The notes under the pieces are model-generated. The model was given only the letters and a program-made list of their open reading frames with translations. It was not told the DNA's origin and did no database searches. The position numbers and the translations under genes are program-made. Shown here piece by piece: positions 53,605 to 63,371 of a stretch of DNA of 64,000 nt. Each line of letters opens with the position of its first letter. Within the stretch, counting starts at the first letter, position 1. Source of the stretch: Microbacterium sp. (GTDB taxonomy: Bacteria; Actinomycetota; Actinomycetes; Actinomycetales; Microbacteriaceae); contig DQHP01000040.1 of assembly GCA_003524435.1 (NCBI GenBank), positions 7,581 through 71,580 of the forward strand, given 5' to 3'.

Positions 53605-55308
53605 ATGAAGCAGTACAAGCTGATGGGGGCAGTCGCGTTTAGCGGTGCCCTCGCACTTGCCCTCGGAGGTTGCGCGGCCGACACCGGCGGCACCGACGGT
53701 GGCGACAAGGCACCCGTCGAGACGAAGGCCTCTGACTACAACCCACAGGAGCGCGACGCGCTGCAGACGGGCGGTGAAGCCCGGTTCCCGATCAACGAGA
53801 TCCCCGAGCAGCTCAACGCGTTCAACGGTGATGCGTCCGCAGACACTGCACGCGTCGCTGCGTGGTACACGCCGCAGATCATGCTGCAGAAGGACGACGG
53901 CACGCCGTATAAGAACGACGCGTACCTCGACGAGTGGGAGATCGAGACGGTCGACGGCAACACCCAGATCACCTTTACCTTCACGGATGAGGCGCACTGG
54001 AACGACGGTACAGACATGGACTGGACCGCCATTGACGCCACGTGGAAGGCCAACAACGGCACCAACGAGGAGTTCAACCCGAACGCCACTGACGGCTATA
54101 AGGACATCGTCTCCGTCGAGCAGGGTGACACGCCGAAGACGGCAATCGTCTCCTTCGACGGCGAGTTCGCCTGGCCGGAGATGCCGTTCCTCACGGGTAT
54201 CATCCACCCCGCGCTGGCTGACCCCGAGACGTTCAACACGGCCATGATCGACAACGCGCACCCAGAGTGGGGTGCCGGTCCGTACATGATCGACGAGTTC
54301 GACCCGAACACGGACTACATCTCGTACGTGCCGAACCCCGAGTGGTGGGGCAATGAGCCGCTGCTTGACAAGGTGTCCTTCCAGGGCATGGAGTCCTCAG
54401 CCGCGATGAACGCGTTCAAGGCTGACGAGATCGACTCGGTCGGTGTCGGTACCAAGGACCGCATGGAGCAGGTCAAGGACATGGAAGACATCACGATCTA
54501 CCGTTCCACGCAGACCGCGAGCACCCTGATCCAGGTTGACGCCGAGAAGCCGCAGTTCGAGGACGTCAAGGTTCGCGAGGCGTTCTTCAAGGCCATCAAC
54601 ATCGATCAGCAGAAGCAGATCGCCTGGAACGGCCTGGACTATGAAGAAGAGCCTGCTGGCTCGCTCACACTGTTCCCGTTCCAGCCTGGCTACAGTAACG
54701 CTCTGGCCGAGGCTGGCTGGGAGTTCAACCCGGACGACTCCAAGGCACTTCTTGAAGAGGCCGGCTGGGTTGAGGGCGAAGACGGCATCCGCGAGAAGGA
54801 TGGCGAGAAGCTCTCGATCGTGTTCCCGGTGTGGAGCGATGACCCCACGCAGGAAGCGATCGCGAAGTCGCTGCAGGCGCAGATGAAGGACGTCGGAATC
54901 GACTTCCAGATTGACATCCGCCCGTCGACCGACTTCTCGGACGACTACAACTCGAAGAACTGGGACGTCTCGTCGCTGCGCTTCACCTCGTCTGACCCGT
55001 TCGGTGCGGCCTGGTTCTGCCAGCTGTACTGCATGGACATGGGCCTGAACCTCTCGGGTGTGCAGACACCTGAAATGGACCAGCGCATCCACGACGAGGT
55101 CGAGTCGCTTACGACCGCTGAAGAGCAGACGGCTGCGGCCATGAAGCTCGAGGCAGAGATCTTCCAGGACTGGGGCCTCATCCCGCTCTACAACGGTCCG
55201 TCGATCTCGGCCGTCAAGACCGGTCTCGCGAACCTCACCCCTGAGCCCTACGTGGGCCTGGACGGCTTCGGCGTCCAGCCGGTGGAGAACGTGGGCTGGG
55301 AGAAGTAA
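53605..55308 (+). CDS. Oligopeptide-binding lipoprotein (family 5 SBP)
   Basis: This 567-residue extracellular substrate-binding lipoprotein has an N-terminal signal MKQYKLMGAVAFSGALALAL and lipobox LGGC (lipid-modified C23), followed by an Asp/Gly linker. The SBP_bac_5 fold begins near residue 60 with GGEARFPINEIPEQLNAF. The ATG at 53605 has AAAGGAG upstream; a longer frame to 53524 would interrupt the signal. Strong terminator follows. It would deliver peptides to the permease/ATPase system upstream; specificity unknown. Confidence 0.94.
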   Translation: MKQYKLMGAVAFSGALALALGGCAADTGGTDGGDKAPVETKASDYNPQERDALQTGGEARFPINEIPEQLNAFNGDASADTARVAAWYTPQIMLQKDDGTPYKNDAYLDEWEIETVDGNTQITFTFTDEAHWNDGTDMDWTAIDATWKANNGTNEEFNPNATDGYKDIVSVEQGDTPKTAIVSFDGEFAWPEMPFLTGIIHPALADPETFNTAMIDNAHPEWGAGPYMIDEFDPNTDYISYVPNPEWWGNEPLLDKVSFQGMESSAAMNAFKADEIDSVGVGTKDRMEQVKDMEDITIYRSTQTASTLIQVDAEKPQFEDVKVREAFFKAINIDQQKQIAWNGLDYEEEPAGSLTLFPFQPGYSNALAEAGWEFNPDDSKALLEEAGWVEGEDGIREKDGEKLSIVFPVWSDDPTQEAIAKSLQAQMKDVGIDFQIDIRPSTDFSDDYNSKNWDVSSLRFTSSDPFGAAWFCQLYCMDMGLNLSGVQTPEMDQRIHDEVESLTTAEEQTAAAMKLEAEIFQDWGLIPLYNGPSISAVKTGLANLTPEPYVGLDGFGVQPVENVGWEK

Positions 55309-55326
55309 GTACTTCGTAACACCCTG

Positions 55327-55362
55327 AGCGGGGTCGGTGGTTTATCCACCGGCCCCGCTTTT
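55327..55362 (+). terminator. Rho-independent terminator of the peptide importer operon
   Basis: The 14-bp stem 55327-55340 / 55346-55359 (AGCGGGGTCGGTGG with one G-T pair) with loop TTTAT is followed by TTTT. Confidence 0.9.
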
Positions 55363-55364
55363 CC

Positions 55365-55370
55365 TATGCT
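55365..55370 (+). promoter_or_regulatory. -10 box of alpha/beta hydrolase gene (leaderless)
   Basis: TATGCT ends six bases before the GTG at 55377, lying directly after the terminator of the previous operon. Confidence 0.55.
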
Positions 55371-55376
55371 GGGAGT

Positions 55377-56111
55377 GTGAACATTCAGGTCGTCCTCGTC
55401 CACGGCATCCGTACCTCGCGCACGATGTGGCGTGCGCAGGTAGCCCATCTCACTGAACGAGACGTACCGGTCACGGCGGTCGACCTCCCCGGTCACGGGT
55501 CGAGGATGCTCGAGCCGTTCACTCTGGAAACTGCGATGGCAACGATTGATGATGCCGTTCAGGATGCCGCGACCAGGGGTCCTGTGCTGCTCGTCGGGCA
55601 TTCGATGGGCGGACTGTTATCGGTCGCTTACGCCGGTGCCGCAGCTGCCCCGCCGGTGGCCGGCTTCATCGGGGCATCCTGCACGGCGCTCCCCCGCGGC
55701 GCGGCACTCGCGAGCTACCGGTTTGCCGCTCGCACATTTAATTCGCTACCTGATCAGGGTCAGTGGCTCACGAAACAGGTTCTCGCTGCGACGTTGCCTG
55801 ATGAGACTCGAGCAGATTTCGCCGCGGGCGGTTATGCCTTCGATGCCCAGGACGTCGCCCTTGCGAGCCTCACTGGGCTTGACCTGCTCGCCGATGTCCG
55901 CCGACTCACGATGCCGCTGTGGTGGGTCAACGGGCAGTTCGATCAATTGCGCACGCACGAACGGGTCTTTCAGCGGCTGACACCGCATTCAGAATTGCTC
56001 GTCGTCCCTCGCACCTCACACCTCATCACCGCGATGCGCCCGCGGGTGTTCAACGCGCTGCTTGATGTGGCTGTGGCGACGCTTGCGCAGGACGCACCGC
56101 AAGCGTCATAA
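55377..56111 (+). CDS. Alpha/beta hydrolase
   Basis: This 244-residue serine hydrolase has the nucleophile elbow GHSMGG, oxyanion-region HGIRTSRTMW near residue 10 and a C-terminal histidine region RTSHLITAMRP. No signal peptide. Substrate unknown. GTG at 55377 is six bases after TATGCT; the second GTG two bases earlier is out of frame. Overlaps the convergent MFS gene by 62 bp. Confidence 0.9.
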   Translation: MNIQVVLVHGIRTSRTMWRAQVAHLTERDVPVTAVDLPGHGSRMLEPFTLETAMATIDDAVQDAATRGPVLLVGHSMGGLLSVAYAGAAAAPPVAGFIGASCTALPRGAALASYRFAARTFNSLPDQGQWLTKQVLAATLPDETRADFAAGGYAFDAQDVALASLTGLDLLADVRRLTMPLWWVNGQFDQLRTHERVFQRLTPHSELLVVPRTSHLITAMRPRVFNALLDVAVATLAQDAPQAS

Positions 56112-57312
56112 CGGCCCCAATCGCGGAGAGGATGCCGGCGGCAAGGAACAGCAGCCAGAATCCGCCGACGATTGCCACCAGGCCAGCGCCAATGAGTGGT
56201 CCGAGAAGCTGGCCGAGATTCGCGGAGACGTTCACGATTCCGAGGTCGCGGGCGTGATGCTCGGGCCGCGGCAAAAGATCCGTCGCGAGCGCCAGGCTCA
56301 CCGCCATGTACGCCCCATAACCGACCCCCATGATGCCTGCGGCGATCGCGGTGCCGAGGAACGTCGGCGAGATAAGGATGATGACGGCGGATGCTGCCTG
56401 CACGAGAGCTGCGATCATGACGATCGATGTACGGCGTCCAGTGCGATCAGAAATACTCCCCGCCACCAGAGATGCCGCCACAACGAAAACTGTATAGATC
56501 ACAATCAGGACCAGCAGATCATCCTCCGCGCTGGCGGCGGGTGAGCCGACGCCGTAGAGCAAGAAGAACAGCAGCAGGGCAGTACCGAGAGCGTTGCCGA
56601 TGTTCACAGTCAGCCTGCTGAGCAGCACCCAGAGAAAACTGCGGTCCTGAAGCGCACCGAGCCGCTCTCTCCACGCGGGCTTCGTCACCGGGCGCGTCCA
56701 CGTCGCAAGCGGATCTGGCAACAGCACCGCGGTGCCGACACCTACGACGAGGATGAAGCCCGCCAGCGCGACATAGCTCGCACCGATGCCAAGGCCGAGC
56801 AGCACGACGGCGCCCACACCCACCACAATGCCCACTGCTTGTGCAGAGCTTACGACGGCAGATGCTGTCCCGCGCTGCGCGAACACCTGATCAGCGATCA
56901 TGGCCGTTAGTGCGGCTGAGACGACAGCGATTCCGATGGAGACACCCACCCAAGCTGCTCCCACGCTCAACGGTTCGCTCGCGCTTCCGGTCAGCAACAG
57001 AGAGACCGCGGTGAGCAGCGAGCCGCCGATTGCCCAGGGGCGCCGTCTGCCCCAACGTGATGATGTGCGGTCAGAGAGCATGCCTGCCAAGGGACCAGCG
57101 ATTACGCCGGCAATGCCGCCAATGGACAGGATGAGTCCCGACCAAATTACTCCGGTAATCCAGTCGCTCTTTCCGCCCGGAGTGTCCAGTTGCAACGGAA
57201 GCAACAGCTGTACCGGGGTGAGCTGCACCGTCCAAATCGCTAGCCAGGCGAGGGCAAAAAGCGTCAGCCATCCGGCTCCCACGCGTCCGCCCGTATCTTG
57301 CGATTGAGTCAT
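56050..57312 (-). CDS. MFS sugar-type transporter
   Basis: This 420-residue MFS transporter of the GPH/SLC45-like group has 12 hydrophobic helices and a loop motif SDRTSSRWGRRRPWAIGG. The ATG at 57312 overlaps the beta-glucosidase stop (ATGA); a longer frame at 57345 lacks support. It probably imports beta-glucosides hydrolysed by the co-transcribed GH1 enzyme. Its last residues overlap the hydrolase gene. Confidence 0.86.
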   Translation of the reverse strand: MTQSQDTGGRVGAGWLTLFALAWLAIWTVQLTPVQLLLPLQLDTPGGKSDWITGVIWSGLILSIGGIAGVIAGPLAGMLSDRTSSRWGRRRPWAIGGSLLTAVSLLLTGSASEPLSVGAAWVGVSIGIAVVSAALTAMIADQVFAQRGTASAVVSSAQAVGIVVGVGAVVLLGLGIGASYVALAGFILVVGVGTAVLLPDPLATWTRPVTKPAWRERLGALQDRSFLWVLLSRLTVNIGNALGTALLLFFLLYGVGSPAASAEDDLLVLIVIYTVFVVAASLVAGSISDRTGRRTSIVMIAALVQAASAVIILISPTFLGTAIAAGIMGVGYGAYMAVSLALATDLLPRPEHHARDLGIVNVSANLGQLLGPLIGAGLVAIVGGFWLLFLAAGILSAIGAVMTLAVRPAQASPQPHQAAR

Positions 57313-58661
57313 GATCGTGCCGCCGCGATGAGGTCTCGGTACCACTCGAACGAAGCTTTCGGCGTGCGCAGTGACGTCTCATGGTCGACATGCACGAGCC
57401 CGAATCGCTGGGTAAAACCATCCGCCCACTCGAAGTTGTCGATCAGGCTCCATACGGTGTACTCATCGACTCTGACGCCCTTGTCCACAGCGTCCGCAAC
57501 CGCCGCAATATGACCCGCAAGATACGCGATGCGCTCGCGATCATCGAGAGGCCCCTCCACCCGGTCTGGTTCAGGAAAAGACGCACCGTTCTCGCCGAGA
57601 ATGATCGGCGGAAGGTGATCGCCGTATCTGTCTTTCGCGTCCTGCAGGAAGGCGGTCAAGGCGGACGGCTGGATCGGCCAGAGGTCACCGAAACCAGTGT
57701 GCTCGACGTCGGGTGTCGGCACCTGAAGGAAGGGAACTGGCGAGCCCTCCGGTGCGGCGGCGATCGTTGTGGGGTTGTAGAAATTCACTCCGTAGAAGTC
57801 GGATGCTGCCGAGATCACGCCCATGTCTCCGTCCTGTACCGGCAGTTCGACTCCCAGCGCACTGAGGTCTGGATACGCACCAATGAGCACAGGGTCCGCA
57901 AAGAGGCGATTATGGATGAGGTCGTAGATGTATGCGGCCGTCTGATCAGCCTCGCTGCCGCTCGCGGGCAATACCCAGGTGTGATTATTCGCGATTCCCA
58001 CTGTCTCCGCGCCGTGTCCGCGCAGGACAGCCGCTGCTCGGCCATGGGCGAGCAGTTGGTGATGCACGGCCGGCAACGAGTCGAACAGAAGTTGCCGCCC
58101 TGGGGCGAGCTCACCGATGGCGTAGCCCTGTAGCACCGTCGACACCGGCTCGTTGATCGTGTACCAGTGGCGTACCCGGTCCCCGAGCGCCTCGGCAACG
58201 ATCTCTGTGTACGCAGCGAATCTGTCAACGGTCTCGCGCGCCAGCCAACCACCGGCTGCTTCGAGGGTGGAAGGCAGATCCCAGTGGTAGAGCGTCGGGA
58301 AAGGCGTGATCCCGACCGCAAGGAGATCATCGACAAGCCGATCGTAGAAGGCAAGGCCCTCGCGATTCGGCCCTCCTTTGCCGTCGGGTTGCACGCGCAC
58401 CCACGAAATCGAGAAGCGGTAGCGATCGACCCCGAGCCGTTGGAGGAGCGCGACATCCTCGGAGCTGCGGTGATAGCTGTCCGGTCCCGGCTCTGCCGTC
58501 GATTCGTCTTTTATGCGCCCGGGGGTGTCAACGAAATCGTCCCAGATTGATCGGCCGCGACCTCCTGCGGATCGCGCACCCTCTATCTGAAAGGCCGCTG
58601 TCGCCGCCGACCACCGCATACCGGGTGGGACAGCAAGTGGGCCGGTCGCGGCATCCGTCAT
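57309..58661 (-). CDS. Beta-glucosidase, glycoside hydrolase family 1
   Basis: This 450-residue GH1 enzyme has the N-terminal [21 protein letters not shown] (start AAFQIEGA), acid/base region [18 protein letters not shown] and nucleophile region [11 protein letters not shown], with ILGENG where ITENG is common; the catalytic Glu is retained. It cleaves beta-glucosides in the cytoplasm. AAGGAG precedes the ATG at 58661. Operon with the downstream MFS gene. Confidence 0.94.
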   Translation of the reverse strand: MTDAATGPLAVPPGMRWSAATAAFQIEGARSAGGRGRSIWDDFVDTPGRIKDESTAEPGPDSYHRSSEDVALLQRLGVDRYRFSISWVRVQPDGKGGPNREGLAFYDRLVDDLLAVGITPFPTLYHWDLPSTLEAAGGWLARETVDRFAAYTEIVAEALGDRVRHWYTINEPVSTVLQGYAIGELAPGRQLLFDSLPAVHHQLLAHGRAAAVLRGHGAETVGIANNHTWVLPASGSEADQTAAYIYDLIHNRLFADPVLIGAYPDLSALGVELPVQDGDMGVISAASDFYGVNFYNPTTIAAAPEGSPVPFLQVPTPDVEHTGFGDLWPIQPSALTAFLQDAKDRYGDHLPPIILGENGASFPEPDRVEGPLDDRERIAYLAGHIAAVADAVDKGVRVDEYTVWSLIDNFEWADGFTQRFGLVHVDHETSLRTPKASFEWYRDLIAAARS

Positions 58662-58750
58662 CGCACGCTCCTTCGCGTCGGGTGCGCCCAGCTTGCCCCA
58701 TCACTGCGACGCCGCGCCAGCGGCGCGCAAGAGCTACTGCATAAACCTGG

Positions 58751-58756
58751 TAGAGT
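58751..58756 (+). promoter_or_regulatory. Candidate -10 box of rpsT
   Basis: TAGAGT precedes a leader of about 100 bases before rpsT. A -35 match is weak. Confidence 0.35.
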
Positions 58757-58770
58757 TGGTTCTTGGCTTG

Positions 58771-58818
58771 CGTGTGGGTTTATCCCTCACGAACGTCGAA
58801 TAGCAGCCCTCTTCTGCT
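58771..58818 (+). promoter_or_regulatory. rpsT 5' leader with two hairpins
   Basis: CGTGTGGG/CCCTCACG (58771-58778 / 58784-58791, one T-T mismatch) and AGCAG/CTGCT (58802-58806 / 58814-58818) form two stem-loops ahead of the rpsT start, whose Shine-Dalgarno is weak. Such leaders can mediate autoregulation by a ribosomal protein; no family was recognised. Confidence 0.4.
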
Positions 58819-58859
58819 GTCGGCATATCCCATCCATCCCTGAACGAAAGTTTCCACGC

Positions 58860-59120
58860 GTGGCAAACATCAAGTCGCAGATCAAGCGCAACAAGACCAA
58901 CGAGAAGGCTCAGGCGCGCAACAAGACCGTCAAAAGCGAGCTGAAGACCGTCGTCCGCAGCACCCGCGAGGCTATCGCCACCGGCGACAAGGCTGCCGCT
59001 GCAGCAACGCTGAAGGTCGCGTCGAAGAAGCTCGACAAGGCCGTCAGCAAGGGCGTTCTCCACGAGAACCAGGCTGCGAACCGCAAGTCCTCGCTCGCGA
59101 AGCAGGTCGCTGCTCTCTGA
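58860..59120 (+). CDS. rpsT: 30S ribosomal protein S20
   Basis: This 86-residue S20 is highly basic with the family start [18 protein letters not shown] and the [15 protein letters not shown] end. GTG start at 58860 with a poor Shine-Dalgarno and a leader of about 100 bases. Divergent from the beta-glucosidase gene and adjacent to holA, which is the common arrangement. A UUCG-loop terminator follows after 14 bp. Confidence 0.97.
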   Translation: MANIKSQIKRNKTNEKAQARNKTVKSELKTVVRSTREAIATGDKAAAAATLKVASKKLDKAVSKGVLHENQAANRKSSLAKQVAAL

Positions 59121-59134
59121 GCTGAAGATTTCTA

Positions 59135-59167
59135 AAGCCCGTCCCGTTCGCGGGGCGGGCTTTCTTC
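59135..59167. terminator. rpsT terminator with UUCG tetraloop
   Basis: The 13-bp stem 59135-59147 / 59152-59164 (AAAGCCCGTCCCG) encloses TTCG and is flanked by A and T runs, so it could also work from the minus strand. It follows rpsT by 14 bp. Confidence 0.9.
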
Positions 59168-59382
59168 GTTGGTGCCCGTGGCAGTACTCCCGCATCACCG
59201 GTGCCGCTGCAGTCACCATCGCCATCGCCATCACCATCGCCACGTACACCTGTAGGTCGAAATCTACGGACGTATGCCGAAACTCCGTGGGGTGGTCCCC
59301 GTTCGTACCTTTCGGCAGACATGTGTACTCCGAGACGGGCGTGAGCAGGACGGCGCACTTACCGAAGCGCCAGGCGAACGTG
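59168..59382. other. Non-coding gap between rpsT terminator and holA
   Basis: About 215 bp without a supportable gene. A short run of CATCGC/CATCAC repeats (about 59215-59243) is present. The open frame on the minus strand here is a shadow with no recognisable domain. Confidence 0.4.
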
Positions 59383-60420
59383 CTACTCGCCGAACGGGGC
59401 ACGCGTGGCGATGACGGTCACCATACGCTCCAGCGCAAAGATGGGGTCGCGCGCAGCACCCTTGACCTCGGCATCCGCCCTGGCAGTGGCCTGGATCGCG
59501 AGGCCGAGAGAACGTTCGTTCCAGCCGTTCAGATCGCGCCGTGCGCGGTCGACCTGCCAGTCCTTCATACCGAGGCGCTGGGCCAGGCTTTTGCTCGGCT
59601 CCCGCTGGCCAGCAACGCGCGCCATTGTTCGCAACTTCATCGCGAACGCTGCCACCATCGGCACGGGATCAGCACCAGAGTCGAGTGCGTGGCGTAGCGC
59701 GATGAGCGCCTCGCCGTAGCGACCGGCAATCGCGGTGTCAGCCACGACGAAAGCGGAAACTTCGACCCTACCGCCGTAGTACTTCGTGACCGCGTCTTCG
59801 GTGACGTCGCCCTCGACATCGCGGATCAGCTGCTGGCACGCGGCGGAGAGCTCAGTGAGGTCGTCGGCGAAAGCGGAGACTAGGGCGCGCAGTGCCTGCG
59901 GGGCGATGCGCTTGCGGGCCGCGGTGAACTCTCCCGCAGCGAAATCAACCCGGTCTGAGTCGCGCTTGATAGTAGGGCAAGCGATCTCGATACCGCCGCC
60001 AGTTCCTCCGCGCAGCGCGTCAAGGAGTTTCTTGCCGCGCACGCTCGCGCCTGTGTGGCGCAGCACGACGGTGGCACCTTCTTGCGGTTGCTCGAGGTAA
60101 GAAACCGCCTCTTTCAAAAATGCGTCAGTACATTTCTCAACGCCGGACGCTCGCACGAGCCGCGGCTCGCCGAACAACGACGGTGAGGTCATCGACAGCA
60201 GAGTTCCTGGCGCGTAGTCGTCAGCGCGCACATCGCTGATCTCGAGTGCCGGATCTTCTGCACGCAGATAATCGCGGACGCCAGCGATCGCCCGCTCTGC
60301 GCATACCTCTTCGGGCCCGAAGACCAGGACGACGGGAGCAGGTCGAGGCTCTCGCCAGGAGACCTGCGGAATCTTCGTTGCTTTCGCGCCGCCACGGGCT
60401 GAGGAACGAGGAGCGGCCAT
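59383..60420 (-). CDS. holA: DNA polymerase III delta subunit
   Basis: This 345-residue clamp-loader subunit has the HolA pattern VLVFGPEEVCAERAI near 30-45 and the C-terminal helical region ALIALRHALDSGADPVPMVAAFAMKLR with ARRDLNGWNERSLGLAIQ. TAGGCT ends six bases before the ATG at 60420, a leaderless start; alternatively it is read through from comEC. Confidence 0.94.
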   Translation of the reverse strand: MAAPRSSARGGAKATKIPQVSWREPRPAPVVLVFGPEEVCAERAIAGVRDYLRAEDPALEISDVRADDYAPGTLLSMTSPSLFGEPRLVRASGVEKCTDAFLKEAVSYLEQPQEGATVVLRHTGASVRGKKLLDALRGGTGGGIEIACPTIKRDSDRVDFAAGEFTAARKRIAPQALRALVSAFADDLTELSAACQQLIRDVEGDVTEDAVTKYYGGRVEVSAFVVADTAIAGRYGEALIALRHALDSGADPVPMVAAFAMKLRTMARVAGQREPSKSLAQRLGMKDWQVDRARRDLNGWNERSLGLAIQATARADAEVKGAARDPIFALERMVTVIATRAPFGE

Positions 60421-60426
60421 GAGACG

Positions 60427-60432
60427 AGCCTA
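60427..60432 (-). promoter_or_regulatory. -10 box of holA (leaderless)
   Basis: TAGGCT on the minus strand, six bases before the ATG at 60420 and inside the comEC tail (comEC stops at 60430). Confidence 0.55.
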
Positions 60433-62757
60433 CCCGGGGTCATCGACATCAGCCGTGCTTCCAGGATCCTCTGCGCGCTCCGTCCACACCGTCAATTTGC
60501 CATCAGCCGCACCAATAAGAATTCTGCCCTGCAAGTCGGTGCGCAGCGATTGGGCCCCGGCTGCTTCCAGCAGCGCTAGCGTGTCTGTTCGTGGATGACC
60601 GTAGTCGTTGTCCACTCCAGCGCTAAAAACCGCTACAGCGGGCTGCAATCGCTCATAGAGACCCGGATCCTGATCGGCACTGCCGTGGTGAGCGACTTTC
60701 ACAACCGCGTACGTTCCCTGCAACTGTGCACTCAGCATCCGCTGTGGGACTTCGGAAAGATCTCCGAGAAAAAGCGAACGTGGCACTTCTCCCCCGGCGA
60801 ATTCCACCACGACGCTCGCGTCGTTACCCGCAGGGAAAGCCGCCGAGTCCTTACGCGGCCACAGCACATCCCAGGCCGCCGAGCCCAGCATCCCGTGCAG
60901 GCCTGTTGATGCGAGCGAAAGACTTGCACCTTCGGTGGCCAATGCGTCCAGCAGCCGCTGATCCTCCGGTGTGTCAACGGGGCCGTGCAGCACCGCATCG
61001 ACGCGGCCAATGATCGCGGGTACCGCCCCCACGTGATCTGCATCGAAGTGCGTGAGAACCAGCATGGTGATGCGATCAATCGAGAGCGAATTTAAGCAAC
61101 TGGTGAGCAGGTCAGGGTCTATTCCCGTGTCGATCAGCGCTATCTGGCCTTCTGAGCGCACGACGAGCGCATCGCCCTGTCCGACATCGCATGCCGCGAT
61201 TGACCAGCCCTCTGGCACGGTCATGACCGCCAGCGGGCCCGCCAGTAGCGCTCGTGCCCCTGTCAACGCCACGGCGACGAGCAGCACGATCACCGATCCG
61301 ATTCGCACCCAACGGTTGTGCACCCGCGTCGTTCCGCACAGCACAACGCCAAGTGCGACGCTCAGTACTGCGACCAACACGGCCATACCGATTCCAGGAA
61401 CGACGAGGATCTGCGCACCGGGCAGGTCCGCCGTTATCGTCGCCGTCGTCGAAATCCATGCGGCAGGCAGCCAAGCGGATGCCGCGAGCAAATCTGCCAG
61501 CGCAGGAATGGGTGCGGCCAGACACGCCAGCAACCCGATCACCGTGGCAATAGGCGCCGCAGGAGCAGCCAGAATGTTCGCAGCAACTCCGATGAGCGAC
61601 TGCTGTTCTGAGAACAGCGCGATGATCGGACCACACCCCAACTGAGCGGCGAGCGGGATCGCAAGTGCGAGCGCCAATGGCAGCGGCATCCATCGCTCAA
61701 GCCCGCGGGTGAGGGGCGGAGCCAGCACAATCAGCGCCCCTGTGGCCGCCGCAGACAGCGCAAAGCCAGGCGTCGCCGCAAGCCACGGATCCGCGACGAG
61801 AATGCCGACCACCGCGAGACACAGCACCCCCACTCCCGCACTGGGCCGGCCGCACATCAGAGTCAACATCGCCAGCCCTGCCATCGTTGCCGCGCGGATT
61901 ACGCTCGGCTCGGGTGTGACCAGCACGACGAAGGCCGCAAGTGCCGTCATTGCGAGAGTTATTCTCAGCATCCGACCTCCGCCGCACAGCGCCACCAGCC
62001 AGAACACCGCGCCGACGACGATGGCGCAGTTCGCTCCGGAGACCGCAGTGAGGTGGCTGAGTCCCGACGTCAGCATCGCCGCATTGAGCTCTTCCGATAC
62101 AGCCCGCGTGTCGCCGACAGCGAGTCCTGGCAGCAGCCCGGCTCCCGGTTCCGGCAGCCCTGTCGCGCGCTTCACGAACTCTTCTCTCGTGTGCGCGGCA
62201 ACGCCGAAGACGCCCTGCGCCGGGATCACAACCTCGACGTTGTTTCCGAACAAGACGAGCGCTGCGCGTTCGCCAGGGTCCGTCACGCTGGTCTGGCCCG
62301 TCACCCGGATGATCGCTCCTAGATCGAGGCCCGGTATCCGCTCCGTGCCGACGCGCATCGGCACGGCAAGAGGCTCAGAAGCGCCGGATGCTCCCACCGC
62401 ACGCGTCTGCACGTCAAACCACAACCGACCGTCGCTGCCGGTCGATGCTGAGGATGCCACCTCCCCCAGCACCTCGACGACGCGTCCGTCCCACTCGGCG
62501 GCCGCGTCGCGCTGCGGAATCGAGAAACCCGCCGTCATCGCTGTTGCCACCGCAGCCAGAGCAATGACGACAAGAAGCCCGCCGCGACGGCGCCTTTTGG
62601 ACTGCACGATTAGCGCGAGGATTCCCAGCCCCACGGCAACGCCGATCGCAACGATCCACCAGGCGATTGCAGGGAAGAACACACAACCGAGCGCTGTGCC
62701 CCACACCGTCAGCGCCAGCGGGACGAGTCTCAGATCACGTACCCGTGTGCTGTTCAT
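60430..62757 (-). CDS. comEC: ComEC/Rec2-family DNA transport protein
   Basis: This 775-residue membrane protein has an N-terminal OB-like domain after two helices, the competence region with multiple helices (LTAVSGANCAIVVGAVFW is diagnostic), and a C-terminal metallo-beta-lactamase domain with VLTHFDADHVGAVPAIIG. It would form the DNA channel in transformation. The ATG at 62757 shares a base with the comEA stop; a GTG three bases earlier is possible. Paired with comEA, but pilus genes are not in the window, so actual competence is not shown. Confidence 0.93.
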   Translation of the reverse strand: MNSTRVRDLRLVPLALTVWGTALGCVFFPAIAWWIVAIGVAVGLGILALIVQSKRRRRGGLLVVIALAAVATAMTAGFSIPQRDAAAEWDGRVVEVLGEVASSASTGSDGRLWFDVQTRAVGASGASEPLAVPMRVGTERIPGLDLGAIIRVTGQTSVTDPGERAALVLFGNNVEVVIPAQGVFGVAAHTREEFVKRATGLPEPGAGLLPGLAVGDTRAVSEELNAAMLTSGLSHLTAVSGANCAIVVGAVFWLVALCGGGRMLRITLAMTALAAFVVLVTPEPSVIRAATMAGLAMLTLMCGRPSAGVGVLCLAVVGILVADPWLAATPGFALSAAATGALIVLAPPLTRGLERWMPLPLALALAIPLAAQLGCGPIIALFSEQQSLIGVAANILAAPAAPIATVIGLLACLAAPIPALADLLAASAWLPAAWISTTATITADLPGAQILVVPGIGMAVLVAVLSVALGVVLCGTTRVHNRWVRIGSVIVLLVAVALTGARALLAGPLAVMTVPEGWSIAACDVGQGDALVVRSEGQIALIDTGIDPDLLTSCLNSLSIDRITMLVLTHFDADHVGAVPAIIGRVDAVLHGPVDTPEDQRLLDALATEGASLSLASTGLHGMLGSAAWDVLWPRKDSAAFPAGNDASVVVEFAGGEVPRSLFLGDLSEVPQRMLSAQLQGTYAVVKVAHHGSADQDPGLYERLQPAVAVFSAGVDNDYGHPRTDTLALLEAAGAQSLRTDLQGRILIGAADGKLTVWTERAEDPGSTADVDDPG

Positions 62758-63359
62758 CACACGCGCACCAGGTCTTTCATCCCGGCCAGCACCTTGTCGC
62801 CGATACCCGACACAACGAGCAGATCGTCGACCGAGTTGAAGCGCCCGTTCTCGTCACGCCACGTGATGATCCGTTGTGCGAGTGCCGGTCCAATGCCGGG
62901 GAGCGTTTCCAGCTCTGCCTGATCGGCGTTGTTGAGATCGACGAGGCCATCACCGGCAGATGATGCACCGTCGTCCTCGGCTGCCGCACCGATGATCGGA
63001 ACGACCAACTGCTCGCCGTCGCTCAGTGGCCGGGCAAGATTCACCGCCTGCAAATCGGCGTCGTCGAGGGTACCGCCGGCCGCTGCTAGTGCGTCAACAA
63101 CTCTGGCATCGATGTCGAGCACGTAAAGGCCCGGGGTCTCGACCTGTCCGAGCACATGCACGTACAGCTCGCCGCTCGCGATGCCTTCCTCTGCCGATGC
63201 GTCAACAGGTACGCTCTGCACGGGCTGGGCTTGCCCGCGCATAATTCCGAGTCCGACTGCCGCTGACAGCACAACGAGGCCGAGCACGACAGCTGCGCCG
63301 ATACTCAGCCGGAGGCGAGATCGCGCCGGGGCGGCGGACGCCGTTTCAGTCACTGACAC
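62757..63359 (-). CDS. comEA: ComEA-like helix-hairpin-helix DNA-binding protein
   Basis: This 200-residue protein has one N-terminal transmembrane helix (about 17-40), a SLBB-like middle (VHVLGQVETPGLYVLD), and a C-terminal pair of helix-hairpin-helix motifs: DLNNADQAELETLPGIGPALAQRI and VDDLLVVSGIGDKVL. ComEA binds incoming DNA at the cell surface. TAGCGT lies six bases before the GTG at 63359, a leaderless start. Confidence 0.93.
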   Translation of the reverse strand: MSVTETASAAPARSRLRLSIGAAVVLGLVVLSAAVGLGIMRGQAQPVQSVPVDASAEEGIASGELYVHVLGQVETPGLYVLDIDARVVDALAAAGGTLDDADLQAVNLARPLSDGEQLVVPIIGAAAEDDGASSAGDGLVDLNNADQAELETLPGIGPALAQRIITWRDENGRFNSVDDLLVVSGIGDKVLAGMKDLVRV

Positions 63360-63365
63360 CCCGCT

Positions 63366-63371
63366 ACGCTA
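63366..63371 (-). promoter_or_regulatory. -10 box of comEA (leaderless)
   Basis: TAGCGT on the minus strand, six bases before the GTG at 63359. Confidence 0.5.

Noticed and set aside
59215..59243. CATCGC/CATCAC run after rpsT as a possible coding or CRISPR-like repeat
   Set aside because: Only a few imperfect six-base units, no spacers and no protein support.
58734..59402. 222-residue minus-strand frame covering rpsT
   Set aside because: rpsT is certain on the plus strand; the frame is composed of its antisense and terminator sequence.
61709..62839. 376-residue plus-strand frame opposite comEC
   Set aside because: Low-complexity Ser/Thr/Ala-rich shadow of a clear gene.
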